The position numbers and the translations under genes were made by a program. Under the pieces are notes generated by a model that was not told the origin of the DNA, ran no database searches, and saw only the letters and a list, made by a program, of their open reading frames with translations. This document shows positions 47,890 through 59,190 of a DNA stretch of 64,000 nucleotides, in pieces (the stretch's first letter is position 1; each line of letters opens with the position of its first letter). The stretch comes from Bretschneidera sinensis (taxonomy: Eukaryota; Streptophyta; Magnoliopsida; Brassicales; Akaniaceae): assembly GCA_023935145.1 (NCBI GenBank), contig CM043698.1, forward strand, positions 79,993,501-80,057,500. Reading direction: 5' to 3'.

Positions 47890-49503
47890 GTAGTTCCTAA
47901 GAAAGCTGGGGTTACTGTGGTAGAAAATGAGAAGGGAGTAGTAGTACCAACTAAGGTAGTGACCGGGTGGCGAATGTGCATAGACTATAGGAAACTTAAT
48001 TCAGCCACTCGGAAAGATCATTTTCCTCTTCCATTCATAGATCAAATTTTGGAACGGGTGGCTGGCCATCCTTTCTATTGTTTTTTGGATGGATATTCAG
48101 GATACTACCAAATAGGGATTGCCCTAGAGGATCAAGAGAAGACTACTTTTACTTGTCCTTTTGGTACTTTTGCTTTTCGAAGGATGCCCTTTGGGTTATG
48201 TAATGCACCAGCTACTTTTCAAAGATGCATGATGAGTATTTTCAGTGACATGGTTGAAAAATGTGTAGAAGTGTATATGGATGATTTAACTGTGTTTGGA
48301 ACTTCTTTTGATTCATGTTTATCTAATTTGAAAAATGTTTTGTGCAGGTGTGAAGAAAAAGGACTCGTGCTTAATTGGGAGAAGTGCCATTTTATGGTAT
48401 CTTCTGGAATAGTCTTGGGCCATATAGTTTCTGAAAAAGGGATAGAAGTAGATAAAGCAAAAATTGAATTGATCTCTAAACTCCCCACTCCTAAGAATAT
48501 TAAAGATGTGAGGTCTCTCTTAGGTCATGCTGGGTTCTATAGAAGGTTTATTCAAAATTTTAGTGCCATCTCTAGACCTCTATGTAGCCTTTTGACGAAG
48601 GATACCGAGTTTAAATGGAGCCTTGAATGTGAACAAGCCTTTAGGACATTGATTTCTAAGCTTACAACCGCCCCTATTATGCGATCACCAGATTTTACTT
48701 TGCCTTTTGAAATTATGTGTGATGCTAGTGACTATGCTGTAGGGGCTGTTTTAGGACAACGAAATGAGGGAAAACCATTTGCTGTCTATTATGCTAGTAG
48801 AACATTGAATCATTCTCAAATGATGTATACCACAACCGAGAAAGAATTACTAGCTGTAGTATTCGCATTGGATAAATTTCGATCTTATTTGATTGGTTCA
48901 CCTATCACGATATTCACAGATCACTCCGCCCTTAAATTTCTTTTTTCAAAAACGGATGCTAAGGCCCGTTTGATACGTTGGATTCTGCTTTTGCAGGAAT
49001 TTGACTTAACCATCAAAGACAAGAAGGGGGTGGAGAATGTTGTGGCGGACCATTTATCTCGCTTGGAATTCAAAAGTGAAACTGACCTCGTGCCCATTGG
49101 GGAGGCCTTTCCGGATGAAAACCTATTTGCTGTTCTTGGTCACACACCATGGTATGCCGACATTGCCAACTACTTAGTTTCCCGCCAAGTTCCATCTACA
49201 TGGAGTGCACAAGACAAGCGTAAGTTTTTGGCTGAGGTGAAAAACTTCTACTGGAATGATCCTTATTTGTTTAAATATTGCCCTGATCAAATAATAAGGA
49301 TATGTATTCCAGATATGGAAGTTAACAGTGTGTTAACCTTTTGTCATACATATGCTTGCGGTGGCCATTTTTCTATCAAAAAGACAGCCGCAAAAATTTT
49401 GCAATGTGGTTTTTATTGGCCCACTTTATTCAAAGATGCTAATGAGTTTTGTAGATCATGTGACAGATTCCAAAGGTTAGGTTCGTTGTCCCGCCGTCAA
49501 TGA
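47890..49503 (+). pseudogene. Athila RT, RNase H and integrase zinc finger
   Basis: Open from just after the TAA to 49503. RT: WRMCIDYRKLNSATRKDHFP, FLDGYSGYYQI, MPFGLCNAPATFQRCM and the catalytic VYMDDLTVFG. Connection: GHAGFYRRFIQNFS. RNase H: CDASDYAVGAVLG, TTTEKELLAVVFA, FTDHSALKFL. Integrase finger: HTYACGGHFS ... [11 protein letters not shown] (HHCC). All catalytic residues that I can place are present. It stops at 49501-49503 because of a one-base shift; the integrase core continues in the next frame. Confidence 0.92.
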
Positions 49504-50441
49504 TGCCTCTCAACCCAATCCTAGTGATAGAAATCTTTGATTGTTGGGGGATCGATTTTATGGGACCATTCCCACCTTCCTTTGGGTATCTTTATATTTT
49601 GCTTGCTGTTGATTATGTTTCTAAATGGGTTGAAGCAATACCTAGCCGCACTAATGATAATACAGTTGTTGTTAAATTTCTAAAAGACCATATCTTATCT
49701 AGGTATGGTACTCCACGTGTTATCATTAGTGATCAAGGGTCACATTTTTGTAACCGTTCTTTTGAGGCTTTAATGCGCAGGTATGGAGTCACCCATAAGG
49801 TTTCTACAGCATATCATCCACAAACTAATGGTCAAGCTGAATTAGCAAATAGGGAGATTAAGCGGATACTTGAGAAAACGGTGAATCCGAACCGAAAAGA
49901 TTGGTCCTTGCGCCTGTCGGATGCACTTTGGGCGTATCGGACAGCATACAAGACGGTTCTTGAGGCATCTCCCTATCGTTTAGTATTTGGCAAAGCATGT
50001 CATTTGCCAGTAGAACTTGAGCACAGAGCATACTGGGCTATCCGAAATTTTAACTATGACGTTAAGTTGTCCGGTGAAGAAAGGAAATTGCAACTTTGCG
50101 AACTTGCGGAGTTGAGGGATGATGCATATGACAATGCTAAGGATTTGAAATCAAGGATGAAGACGGTACATGATCAGAAAATACTCCGAAAACATTTTGA
50201 ACAAGGTAATAAAGTCTTTCTGTATGACTCGCGATTACATCTCCATCCGGGAAAATTGAGATCGCGATGGAAGGGACCTTATGTGGTAAAGAGTGTTTTT
50301 CCCAATGGAGTGGTTGAGATTGAAGATCCTTCCGATGGTCGAGCGTTTCGAGTCAATGGCCAAAGGTTGAAGCTGTACTTGGAACATGCTAAAGACAGCA
50401 CCGAAGAAATTTCTTTGGTGGCCCCGATTTATGTTTGGTAA
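49500..50441 (+). pseudogene. Athila integrase core and C-terminus
   Basis: A 313-codon frame. It begins [23 protein letters not shown], abbreviated here to its ends, and contains the DDE triad: Asp in WGIDFMG (about residue 20), Asp in ISDQGSHF (about 78) and Glu in [12 protein letters not shown] (about 114). The C-terminal [12 protein letters not shown] and [11 protein letters not shown] blocks are those of Athila integrases. No chromodomain follows. It is separated from the preceding integrase finger by the frameshift at about 49495, which overlaps the stop TGA. Confidence 0.92.
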
Positions 50442-50514
50442 TCGGGTACTTTCGTTCCACTGTATACTAGTTTTTATTTTGTTTTGTTGAATTTTTTTTA
50501 CTAATTTAGAATTT

Positions 50515-51077
50515 TTGTTTTATTATTATTATTATTATTATTATTTTTTAAGTCTTTGTTTATTTAGATTTTTTTTTTGTGTTGTTAAGCCTATTTTATT
50601 TTATTATTATTATTTATTTATTTTCTTTGTGTGTTGTTTTGGTACAAGCAAGGAATTTTCTGTTTTAGGACACTGGAGCAGGCCCAGGCCACCAGGCCCA
50701 GGCGCACACCAGGCCCGCGCCTCGCTTTTCTCAAGCCCAGCGCCCAGGCGCATAGCACGCCCAGGCGCACACCAGGCCCGCGCCTCACCTCTCTCCAGCC
50801 AGCGCCCCAGCACACCAGGCCCGCGCCTCGCCTCTCTCAAGCCCAGCGCCTCAGCGCTTGGCCGAGCCCATCAGCACCAAAACCCTAAAATCTGCCCTAT
50901 TTAAACACTTTTTCCAGCCTCTTTTTCATTTCTCCTCTCACACCAACGGCTGCACACTCCTCTCTCTCTCTCTCATTGTCCCTCCATATCAACCTATACC
51001 AACTTTTTCCCTCTTCCTTTCTTGATCTAAACTTCAATTCTTGAAGAATTGCACACTAATGTCTCCCATTTTTTGCA
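50515..51077. other. Spacer with GC-rich repeats before the third ORF
   Basis: (TTA)n-like T-rich DNA (50519-50635) is followed by a GC-rich repeat at 50678-50862 with CCCAGGCGCACACCAGGCCCG-like units and CAGCGCCCAGGCGC. This is close in motif to the LTR minisatellite. A leader-like stretch with CT-rich tracts follows. It ends in TTTTGCAG at 51071-51078, a good splice acceptor that could serve a spliced mRNA for the third ORF. Confidence 0.6.
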
Positions 51078-51267
51078 GGAAATTTCTTCAAGAGATTTGG
51101 TTCTAAGAAGAACTTGTTTTTTTTCACAAAGATATCAAATTGGTGGGTAGCTTTTCCTCTCTCCAATTGTGGGCAAGTAAGACCAATTTCTCTTCTTCAT
51201 TGTTCAATTGTGCTTTTTGGTGGTTAAATTTTGCTCTTAAGTTCATTGTTTCATTTATTTAATTTCC

Positions 51268-52428
51268 ATGGCACCAAGGATGAAAAGAGCTAAAGGAAAA
51301 GAACCACAAGAGTTTGATGAGACTAAGTTTGTTAGTTTTGAAGCGAGTGAGAGCTATGTTAAAATAATGCAAAATAGAAAACTCATTCCCGAGAGAGGAT
51401 TTAACATTACCGAGAGTGCGAACCCGACTCTTTTTAGAATGATTCTCTATAGGAATTGGAGTGCATTTACAAAATCACCCTTTCATTCCCTACCAAATTT
51501 GGTCCGAGAATTTTACGCTAATGCCGACGAACATAGCAATGGTAAAGTGTGGGTAAGAGGAAAAATAGTCTCTTTTAGCAGCTCATCAATAAATAACTTC
51601 TATGGGTTACCTGACATCCCACACAGTGAGTATAGAGCATATGTGTCTACATTTAATTATGAAGAGATTCGCCATACTCTCTGTATTCCGGGCACTACAT
51701 GGAAAATGTCGGGTGATTCCCCGACCACCTTGCCCGCTGCTTCTCTAAATATCAACGGTCGGGCTTGGCAATATTTTGTGTGTCACAGGTTGATGCCTGC
51801 CTTGCACTATAGTGATCTCACTGTTGAGCGAGCTATTCTGATTTATGCAATTTTGATGGGAATGACTGTCGATGTGGGCCAAGTCATCTGTAAATCCATC
51901 TTACACACTGTTAGACTAAAGCTCGGATTATACTTTCCTTCTTTAATTACCTAATTGTGTATCCGAGCTGGAGTCCCACACAGTACTGATGAGGAAATCC
52001 AACCACCAAAGAAACCCATTGATGATGGCATGCTCGCTCAGATTAAAGCCTCTAGGCCGCCAACTTCGAGCGAGGGAGCCATAGCTGCTAGCACCCCTCC
52101 CCCCTCTAGGAATATCACAGTTGCTGAGCGCCTTGAGCGCTTAGAGAGTCGTTTTGACGAGCATCATAAATTGTTGTTTGATAGGCTAGATCGTCAAGAC
52201 CAAATGTTAGCTAGGCAAGACCGGTTCCTGGCTCGGCAAGCTGATTACCAAGCAGAGGTCAACTCTGCTTTTGGTCAGATGTACCAACACCTTGCCTCCG
52301 CTACTGGTTGTAATATGGGTCTTTTTCCTACTATGCCACCCTATCCGGGTTCATTTTTTGACCCACCTCCCGAGGAAGGTGAAAGGACTGAAGAGATTGA
52401 AGTAGAGGATGATAATTTCGAGGATTAG
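51268..52428 (+). pseudogene. Athila third ORF, plant transposon protein domain
   Basis: ATG at 51268 (MAPRMKRAKGKEPQEFDE) opens 228 codons. A TAA at 51952-51954 interrupts, then the same frame continues to 52428. The first part resembles what databases call the putative plant transposon protein domain (FYGLPDIPHSEYRAYV, INGRAWQYFVCHRLMPALH, RAILIYAILMGMTVDVGQVI). The second part has a heptad-like coiled coil (ERLERLESRFDEHHKLLFDR, LDRQDQMLARQDRFLA) and an acidic tail. It occupies the place called env-like in Athila. I see no signal peptide, no cleavage site and no clear membrane anchor, so an envelope role is not supported. Function unknown. Confidence 0.75.
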
Positions 52429-54164
52429 TAGGGATATCTCTTGTTTGACCACTTTTATTTTATTTATTGTACTAACATTTTTTTTTGTGTTTTTATTTTA
52501 TTTATTTTTCGTATTTTATCTTAGTTGTTAGTTATTTCCATTTCGTGTGCTAACCTAACATACGGTGGGAATCTTGATGTTACACCGCAGTTGCTTTCTT
52601 TTTGCTTGTTCTGTTCTATATTGTAGATCAAAAATTTCAGCGAGAAGAATGGTATGCAGTTCAAATGGTGGTGTGCAATTTTCAGCTTCTGTGCACTTTT
52701 GGCTAACAAAGGGAGTTTCTTTTCCTTTTTCTTTCACATTGAGGTCAATGCAATGTTTAGGTTGGGGGTGGAGGAAACACATTTCTTTCCTTTTTCCATT
52801 GAACTGCTTGGTGTCACTTTCCTACGTTTTGTTTGTTAGGATAATAAAAAAATAAAAAATAAAAAATAAAAAAAGGGTTTGTTTTTAGCATGCTTTGTGT
52901 TAGCCTTGGAGTTATTCACATGTCAATGATATGACCTTAATTGAGATAGCATATAGCACTTAGAAGAAATTAAATCTTGCTTCGGTTTGAAATTAATTTA
53001 AGTATCAATCTTGATTTGGTTAGAGACTCTAGCTTGTGGTAAGATTGTATGATTAATCGTAAGCATCTAGAAAAGTTTTATGTGTGATTATTTTGTGAAT
53101 ATTTTTGCGGTCTCTGCAAGCTCTAGAACTTACTTGATAACCTCTTGAGGCGAATTCCTAGAATGCACATTACTTAGGATATGATATAGGCCATTTTTGA
53201 ACCGTTTGAGCCTTTCAAACCTACCCTTGCGATATATATCACTAGTCACCTATTTGAGCCTTTTTCTTGAAAACGAAGTTGAGCCTGGTTTCTTTCAAAA
53301 ACCCATTCACTTACCCTTATAAGCCTAAAGAGAATATTTTATCCTTACCTCTCTCTTAAAAAGAATTTAACTATACACATGTTGTGAGAAGCACTTAAAA
53401 TGAGTAAGGGTGGAAATATGAAAAAATATCACTACCACAACCCAAGTACATTAAAGGAGATAAGTTGGGGGTTGTGGAAAAGAAAGAAATGAAAAAGGAG
53501 GTGAATGGTCTTTTATGCCAAAATACAAAAGAAAAGAAAATCAAATGGTGATTTGTTGAGAAAACAATCCTAAAAAAAAAAAAAAAAAAAAAAAAAAAGG
53601 GTTGGAAGAGTTGGGTACTGAAGTAAGGTTATCCAGTGCTTAAAGAGCTATGTTCAAAACTGAGAGATAAAGTTCTTTTACTTGTGAATTCTTCCCATTC
53701 TTTCTTAGCCTTTACCTTAACCGAACATTACAAGCTCATTAAAGACCTATTGATCCAATGTAATGTGATTTTTCTACAATAGTGGAGAGTGGTTTGAAAT
53801 GTAAGCTTATGGAGCTTGTTTTTGTGATTGATGTCACGCGATTTATTTTTTTAGAGGCCAAGACTTGTATTCATGAATATTGTGCATAAAATCATCCGGA
53901 TGTTCAGATTATTGGATTGTGGTAAGACGGATTTTAAGAGTCAATAACGATTTTAAGATTGATGTTTGAATTATTTTTGGATTTGAGTGAAATTTAATGA
54001 CTCTCTATGCTATATGTTACGCATGATTTTTGAGACAAAGATTTTTGAATCACTCTTGGTTAACACTAGCATTGTTGTATTGCGCATTAATTTCTAAATA
54101 AAGAACCCATTTCATGTCTTTCGCTTGAATTGCTAGGGACTAGCAATAAGCTAGTTGGGGGTTG
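52429..54164. other. Non-coding 3' region of Athila element
   Basis: About 1.7 kb without a credible gene. It has a run of 27 A at 53572-53598. It ends in the polypurine tract AGTTGGGGGTTG directly before the 3' LTR (54165). The length is typical of Athila elements. Confidence 0.75.
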
Positions 54165-56136
54165 TGATAAGAGTCATAAAATGCATCTAAACAATACTTA
54201 ATTGTTAACACTTTAGGGTTAATCTCAGTCGTAATCGCACTTTTAAATGTTGATAACTCTAAAGTGTTATTAATAAATCATTGACTTAATTCGATGCATT
54301 TTCAGGTGCGTTGAGTACAAAAGAAATGATAAAGCGATCCATGTTTAAAGCACCAAAAGATCTTGGGTGTCAGTGCTCGTTTTTGTCCAAGGTTTAGACA
54401 TTTCCAAAAATGATTTAAAGATAATTAAAAGTCTAAACCAAGGTTGGAGCAATAAAGTACATTGAGTTGAAAGACTGCACACAAGTGTGTGCATCACTTT
54501 GGAACAAGTTAAGGGTAGGCACACTAGTGTGTGCACTTCTGCATACAAGCTGAAGGTGTTTCACTGAATTGCCAGAATTTCCTGTACAGATCAATCAACT
54601 TTGCAGATTAAACTGTATCGATGTAGGAAGAACCAGGAGATGAGCTATATATGCCTAGAAAGATCCGGAAGTCTATTTTCTGGAGAATTTTACGGTTCGG
54701 AAAAAGTATTTTTCTAGTGAAAGTTATGGCAGTTTTAGCGGAAACAGTTCAGGGCCTCCAGAACAATGCCCAGCGCCTCACCTCTCACTGTCCAGCGCCC
54801 CAGCGCCCAGGAAAACAAGAACCAGCGCCTAGGCGCCCATGAACCAGCGCCCCAGCGCCCAGGCAAACAAGAACCAGCACCTAGGCGCCCAGGAACCAGC
54901 GCTGCGCCCCTCAGCCATCAGCGCCGCGCCCCTCGCCAGCTGCACCTTTACTTTCCAGCGCCCAGGCGCACACTTGGACACGCGCACATGCTGCTGGACC
55001 CACCTTCACGTTCCAGCCTTCACTTTCCAGCGCCCGGGCGCACGCTCAGACAAAGCCAGCAGCGCGCACATGCTGCTGGACCACCTTCACGTTCCAGCTT
55101 TCACTTTCCAGCAGTGCGCACATGGACTCCAATTCAGACTCAAATTAGAGCTGTGCAAAGACAGCTCTCCCTCGTGGGCTATAAATATATGCTTAAGGTT
55201 TGCAGCCAGGGGAGAGAGCTCGGGGAGAAAAATAAAGACAGTTTTTGATAGATAAAAATTGAAGAAGTTTTTAGCATTTCGTTTAAGTTTTCGTAAGTTG
55301 GAAATCAAGGAGAGAACATCCACATTGTTCTTCCACCTTGAGCTCTATGGCCAAGAAATCAAGGGGAGAACATCTATATTGTTTTTCCACCTTGAGTTTC
55401 ATGGCTAACTAATCATCAAACAAGGGAAAGGGATGAATCCTTAGGGTTTTATTGTTCCTTATTTCCTGTTCTTGATTCATTTGTATGGACTTTTTGTTAA
55501 AACATTGTCTATGATTTACTCTTTGATTAATTAAGAAGGATTTGAGTTCATGTGATAGCTGTATTCTATATTCTTCTTCTTTTAGTTTCTTTCAATCCGG
55601 TGATTGCATCCTTCTACTCCACATAAGTCTAGTCAAGCTTTTCTTATGTCAAGTTGTTTGGATGTAATTGATTTCGGTATATTTATCTTATAGATCGGCC
55701 ATTACTGTGATATCATTATTGCAATATATTGTCGTTTCTTGCTAATCTATAAGATAAATCATGTGTGCTTGAATTGAAATCAAAGAGTAATTTGTAGCAA
55801 TTATATTAGAGATATAAATGTGCTTGATTGAATAATTTCCGATTGCCGGTTTAGGATGTGAAACTTGCAATCGAGATAAAAATTTGAATCAAGAGTGGAA
55901 ATAGGGAACGAACCTAAGGAGGATTCCCGGAACCTTGTTATTTCTTATTTATATTCTTCGTTATATTCGCACAACTCTTTTACACAATATTGCATTATCA
56001 AAACTCATATTCTCTCACTTAATCATTGTCGTTAGTGGTAAAGTTTATAACTTCTTTCGTAATTAACTTGTTTCCCTGTGGAATCGACACCCCAAAACTA
56101 TACTACAATAACCGCTTTATGTTTTGGGCGTAATCA
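54165..56136 (+). repeat. 3' LTR of Athila-type element
   Basis: 1972 bp, the same length as the 5' LTR. It holds the same shared block (54392-54560), minisatellite (54760-55120) and TATA box (55180-55190). Nine of the ten differences from the 5' LTR that I found are transitions. Confidence 0.95.
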
Positions 56137-56141
56137 AGAAG

Positions 56142-56639
56142 CATGACGAGAATTTTTCAATTTATATATTCTTTCAATTTTATGTGATCTTTTTGTCTCA
56201 ATTGTAATGTGAAACAAGTGCTTCATTTATGTTAATCAAAATATTAAAATTCAAAAACCAAGCCCTATAGTGCCATTTTGGTAGCTTTTTCATGTGAAAT
56301 TTCTCATATTTTGTATTGTAACTATTTGCAACAAAATGCATTTTGGTAGCTTCTGTAATGTGAAAATAAAATCTTCTTTCTTTCAAGTTATTAAAATTGT
56401 TTAATTCTCTATACCAAAAATGAATGAGTAATATCTAGTTTATACATATTTTTGTGAAACCTTTTTTATATGTGAAACTGAAATTCATTGAAAGTAAAAT
56501 CTAAAGATTACATAAAAGGTTATTGCAGACCACCTCATACACCAAAATGAAAGCTTTGATAAGATAATGTCAATCAAATCTTAAAATATAGTTCAAACTT
56601 CGACAAAGCCACAAATGTCTTGTCATACTGAGTTATAAT
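56142..56639. other. AT-rich region right of the Athila insertion
   Basis: No gene recognised. If the Athila element is removed, this joins the exon-like tail at 42626-42709 and a stop codon falls directly after the junction (GCA TGA at 56141-56146). The region would then be a 3' UTR. It contains a short duplicated motif, CATTTTGGTAGCTT (about 56273 and 56340). Confidence 0.4.
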
Positions 56640-57190
56640 CAATACATTTGCCTCAAATAAATAAAATCTCTTTCTTGTTGGGCTCTAAAAGTACAAGGAA
56701 AATATTTATCGAGAAAAACCTCCTTAAACCTATTCCAAGTTAAGGGTCTATCAACATCTGCACTTACTCTGAGAAGAATATCCTCCCACCATTCTAAAGC
56801 CCCTCTCTCTAACTTGAACGTAGTAAAGGTAACCTTTTGCCTGTCAGTCATTAGTAAAATATCAAATAATCTCTCTACATGTTTCACCCATGTCTGTTCT
56901 TTAAGTATATGTTATAGACTATCAACTCTATCATTTGTTACATCCATTCTCTCAAGTGCAATAGCTTATCTTAGCTCATCTCTTTCAACTTCAAATTCTG
57001 TCACACCTCTACTAATATCAATTATACTATCAACAGGTTCCCTTCTAAGAACTACAAATTCAGACTCAACCTGGACTTGTCCAAATATTGGGGGCCTACC
57101 ACACCCTCTCAAATCAACAACTCTAGCTCTAGCACATTCACGTGTCATCCTTAGACTATTCATTAAAATATAATTTATTTTAATCTTCAA
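56640..57190 (-). pseudogene. Gag fragment of the truncated Tekay-like element
   Basis: The N-terminal part reads MTRECARARVVDLRG (compare MTRGRARARGRVL in the other copy). The capsid part reads KHVERLFDILLMTDRQKVTF, LEWWEDILLRVSAD and AQQERDFIYLRQ. The two parts are in different frames with stops between, so it is not functional. Confidence 0.85.
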
Positions 57191-58031
57191 CTTTCTTTAA
57201 ATTCTTCTGTAGTCTACAGAATCATAAAACCTAATGCTCTGATACCAAAATTGTAGCGACCTATCCCGTGTTGGCCACCTTCAAGACAGTGTTGTCACAT
57301 TTTGAAAATTTCAGCACGACACATATATAAAACAATAAAAATATAGCCAGTGTAATTATTTACATCAATCCTTAACCTTTAATAGGGGAGATACATCATT
57401 CAGATATCAACTTAAACATTTTATACAATATAATATGCATGAATATTTACAAATATATATTTTTTTCTTTCCATTAGTATGAGGATGTGAACCACGTGGC
57501 TTACAGATAATGACTTCGACTGAATCTCAACTCACCAAACTATCTGTCATGCCTGCTACCTAAAATCATTGTACAATGAGGAGTGAGCTTCACAAGCTCT
57601 TTGAATTAAACTTCCAAGAAGTATTCAATTTGTATAATTAGTCTTCCAATATTCATTCATATATATCTCATAAATTTTGATAATAACATTGTATTATCAC
57701 TACTCATATCAAATCCCCATCCTTTATAAATCTCTTCTTCTCATATAGTTAATCATCTTGAGACTATCAATTCTATCTCATAATTACATCGTTATGAGAT
57801 TCACAACATATAATCTATCACTCAGATAATTCTCATCATTTCCTATTTCCATATTTCATCTCAGCATAATGGTCTCTCTGTGTAACTCATTCATCTATCA
57901 ATAAATTTACAATCATGAATAGCAGTTTAGCATCTTAAGTAATAACAATTAATATTTAAGCAATTGCAATGCATGAATTTAAATGTTATTATTATTGGGA
58001 ACGTCTTCCCACAAGTTGATATGTTTCTACC

Positions 58032-58209
58032 TTAGACCAGATGCCTTCCCAGTTCTTTCATTCTCATTTAGACTAGCGGCTTTCCCGGTTCTTTTATTCT
58101 CATTTAGACCAGCTGCCCTCTCGGTTCTTTTATTTTCATTTAGACCGGCTGCTTTCTCGGTTCTTTTGTTTTCATTTAGACCGGCTACCTTCCCTGTACT
58201 TTTATTTCA
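58032..58209. repeat. Five tandem 36-bp units inside the LTR
   Basis: Units start at 58032, 58068, 58104, 58140 and 58176, each with TTAGACC-GC-GC-TTCCCGGTTCTTT. They are imperfect. The related LTRs at 3300-3430 and 10150-10310 have only one to three loosely similar CCGGCT...CGGT units, so the array expanded in this copy. Confidence 0.85.
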
Positions 58210-59005
58210 TGCATACGCATATGCATATGAATATGAATAATGATACCTAATATGTATATGAACAATAATATAGAAACAAGCATGTCTTCAAACATTCAAA
58301 TTAGCTATCTTGATTATTCTCAAATTATTATTTGAAAATTTTCACTAAATTTCTCTCCTCATAAATCATATCAAATCATCAACCACAAGAATTTCACTTA
58401 TTGCCTTTATTATTAAATCGACTCATTATTCCAATAATATTATTCATCATAAAATAATTCTCTACACATCCACTATTCCTATCGTACCTATCAACCAACT
58501 TTCATGTATCACCAAATTATAAGTTAATGATTTATTCAAATACTATCACTATATATTTCATATTTATCTTGTTTATTTAAAGTAAATCTAACTCACTACG
58601 TAGCACTTAGAGCTACTCGTGGATCATTTCTTTGCCTTTCTTGCTCCTTTCAGCAATTTCACCTGATTGCTGATCGTCAACACCTGACATAATATTTATG
58701 TTAAAATTTCTAATTTATTCTTCAATTCTTCCATAATTCATACGCTTTGAAAATTCCCACATGGAATTCTGAGAAATTTCATGTATATTAAAATTTAAAA
58801 AATAAAATTCACGTTATTACCTTTTGTTTTTCTGAGAGCTTTCCGTGACTCTCTATCAAATTCTCCCGTAAATCCCTTCAAAATTTTACTCTTTCAACTT
58901 TTCTTTCAGTCCCCAAGTGTTTAAAGAAAGAGAGTAATTTGTATTGAAGAAAGGAGAAAACCAAACAAGATTTAGTAAGATTTAAAAAAAAATAAAACAA
59001 AACTC

Positions 59006-59089
<84 letters not shown>

Positions 59090-59190
59090 TATAAGGGAGA
59101 AAACCAAACAGGATTTAGTAAGATTTAAAAAAAAATAAAACAAAACTCAACAAACACACACAAACACACACACACACATATATATATATA
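59006..59190. repeat. (AC)n(AT)n microsatellites in a local duplication
   Basis: An (AC)n tract runs into (AT)n (59006-59092). The preceding 50 bp (CCAAACAAGATTTAGTAAG...) is repeated at about 59105-59150, followed again by AC and AT tracts. A microsatellite-bearing unit was duplicated inside the LTR. Confidence 0.9.

Larger units (their letters stand above)
42710..56141 (+). mobile_element. Athila-type Ty3/gypsy element, recent insertion
   Basis: The element proper is 42715-56136 (13,422 bp). Its LTRs are both 1972 bp, with about ten differences by eye. The perfect AGAAG target duplication is at 42710-42714 and 56137-56141. The primer site is complementary to tRNA-Asp. There is one gag-pol reading region and a third ORF before the 3' LTR. 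Gag and pol motifs (DLGASVNLMP protease, VYMDDLTVFG RT), the tRNA-Asp primer and the extra ORF place it in the Athila lineage. Three inactivating changes are seen: TAA at 47887, a frameshift at about 49495 and TAA at 51952. It may therefore be immobile unless helped by another copy, although it inserted recently. Confidence 0.95.

Noticed and set aside
50515..50904. 129-codon frame beginning with a Tyr run
   Set aside because: Encoded by a (TAT)n tract and GC-rich repeats in the element spacer; not a credible protein.
57983..58240. 85-codon frame with a repeated FSFRPAAFPVLL peptide
   Set aside because: The 12-residue repeat simply reflects the 36-bp DNA array in an LTR; no start context or homologue.
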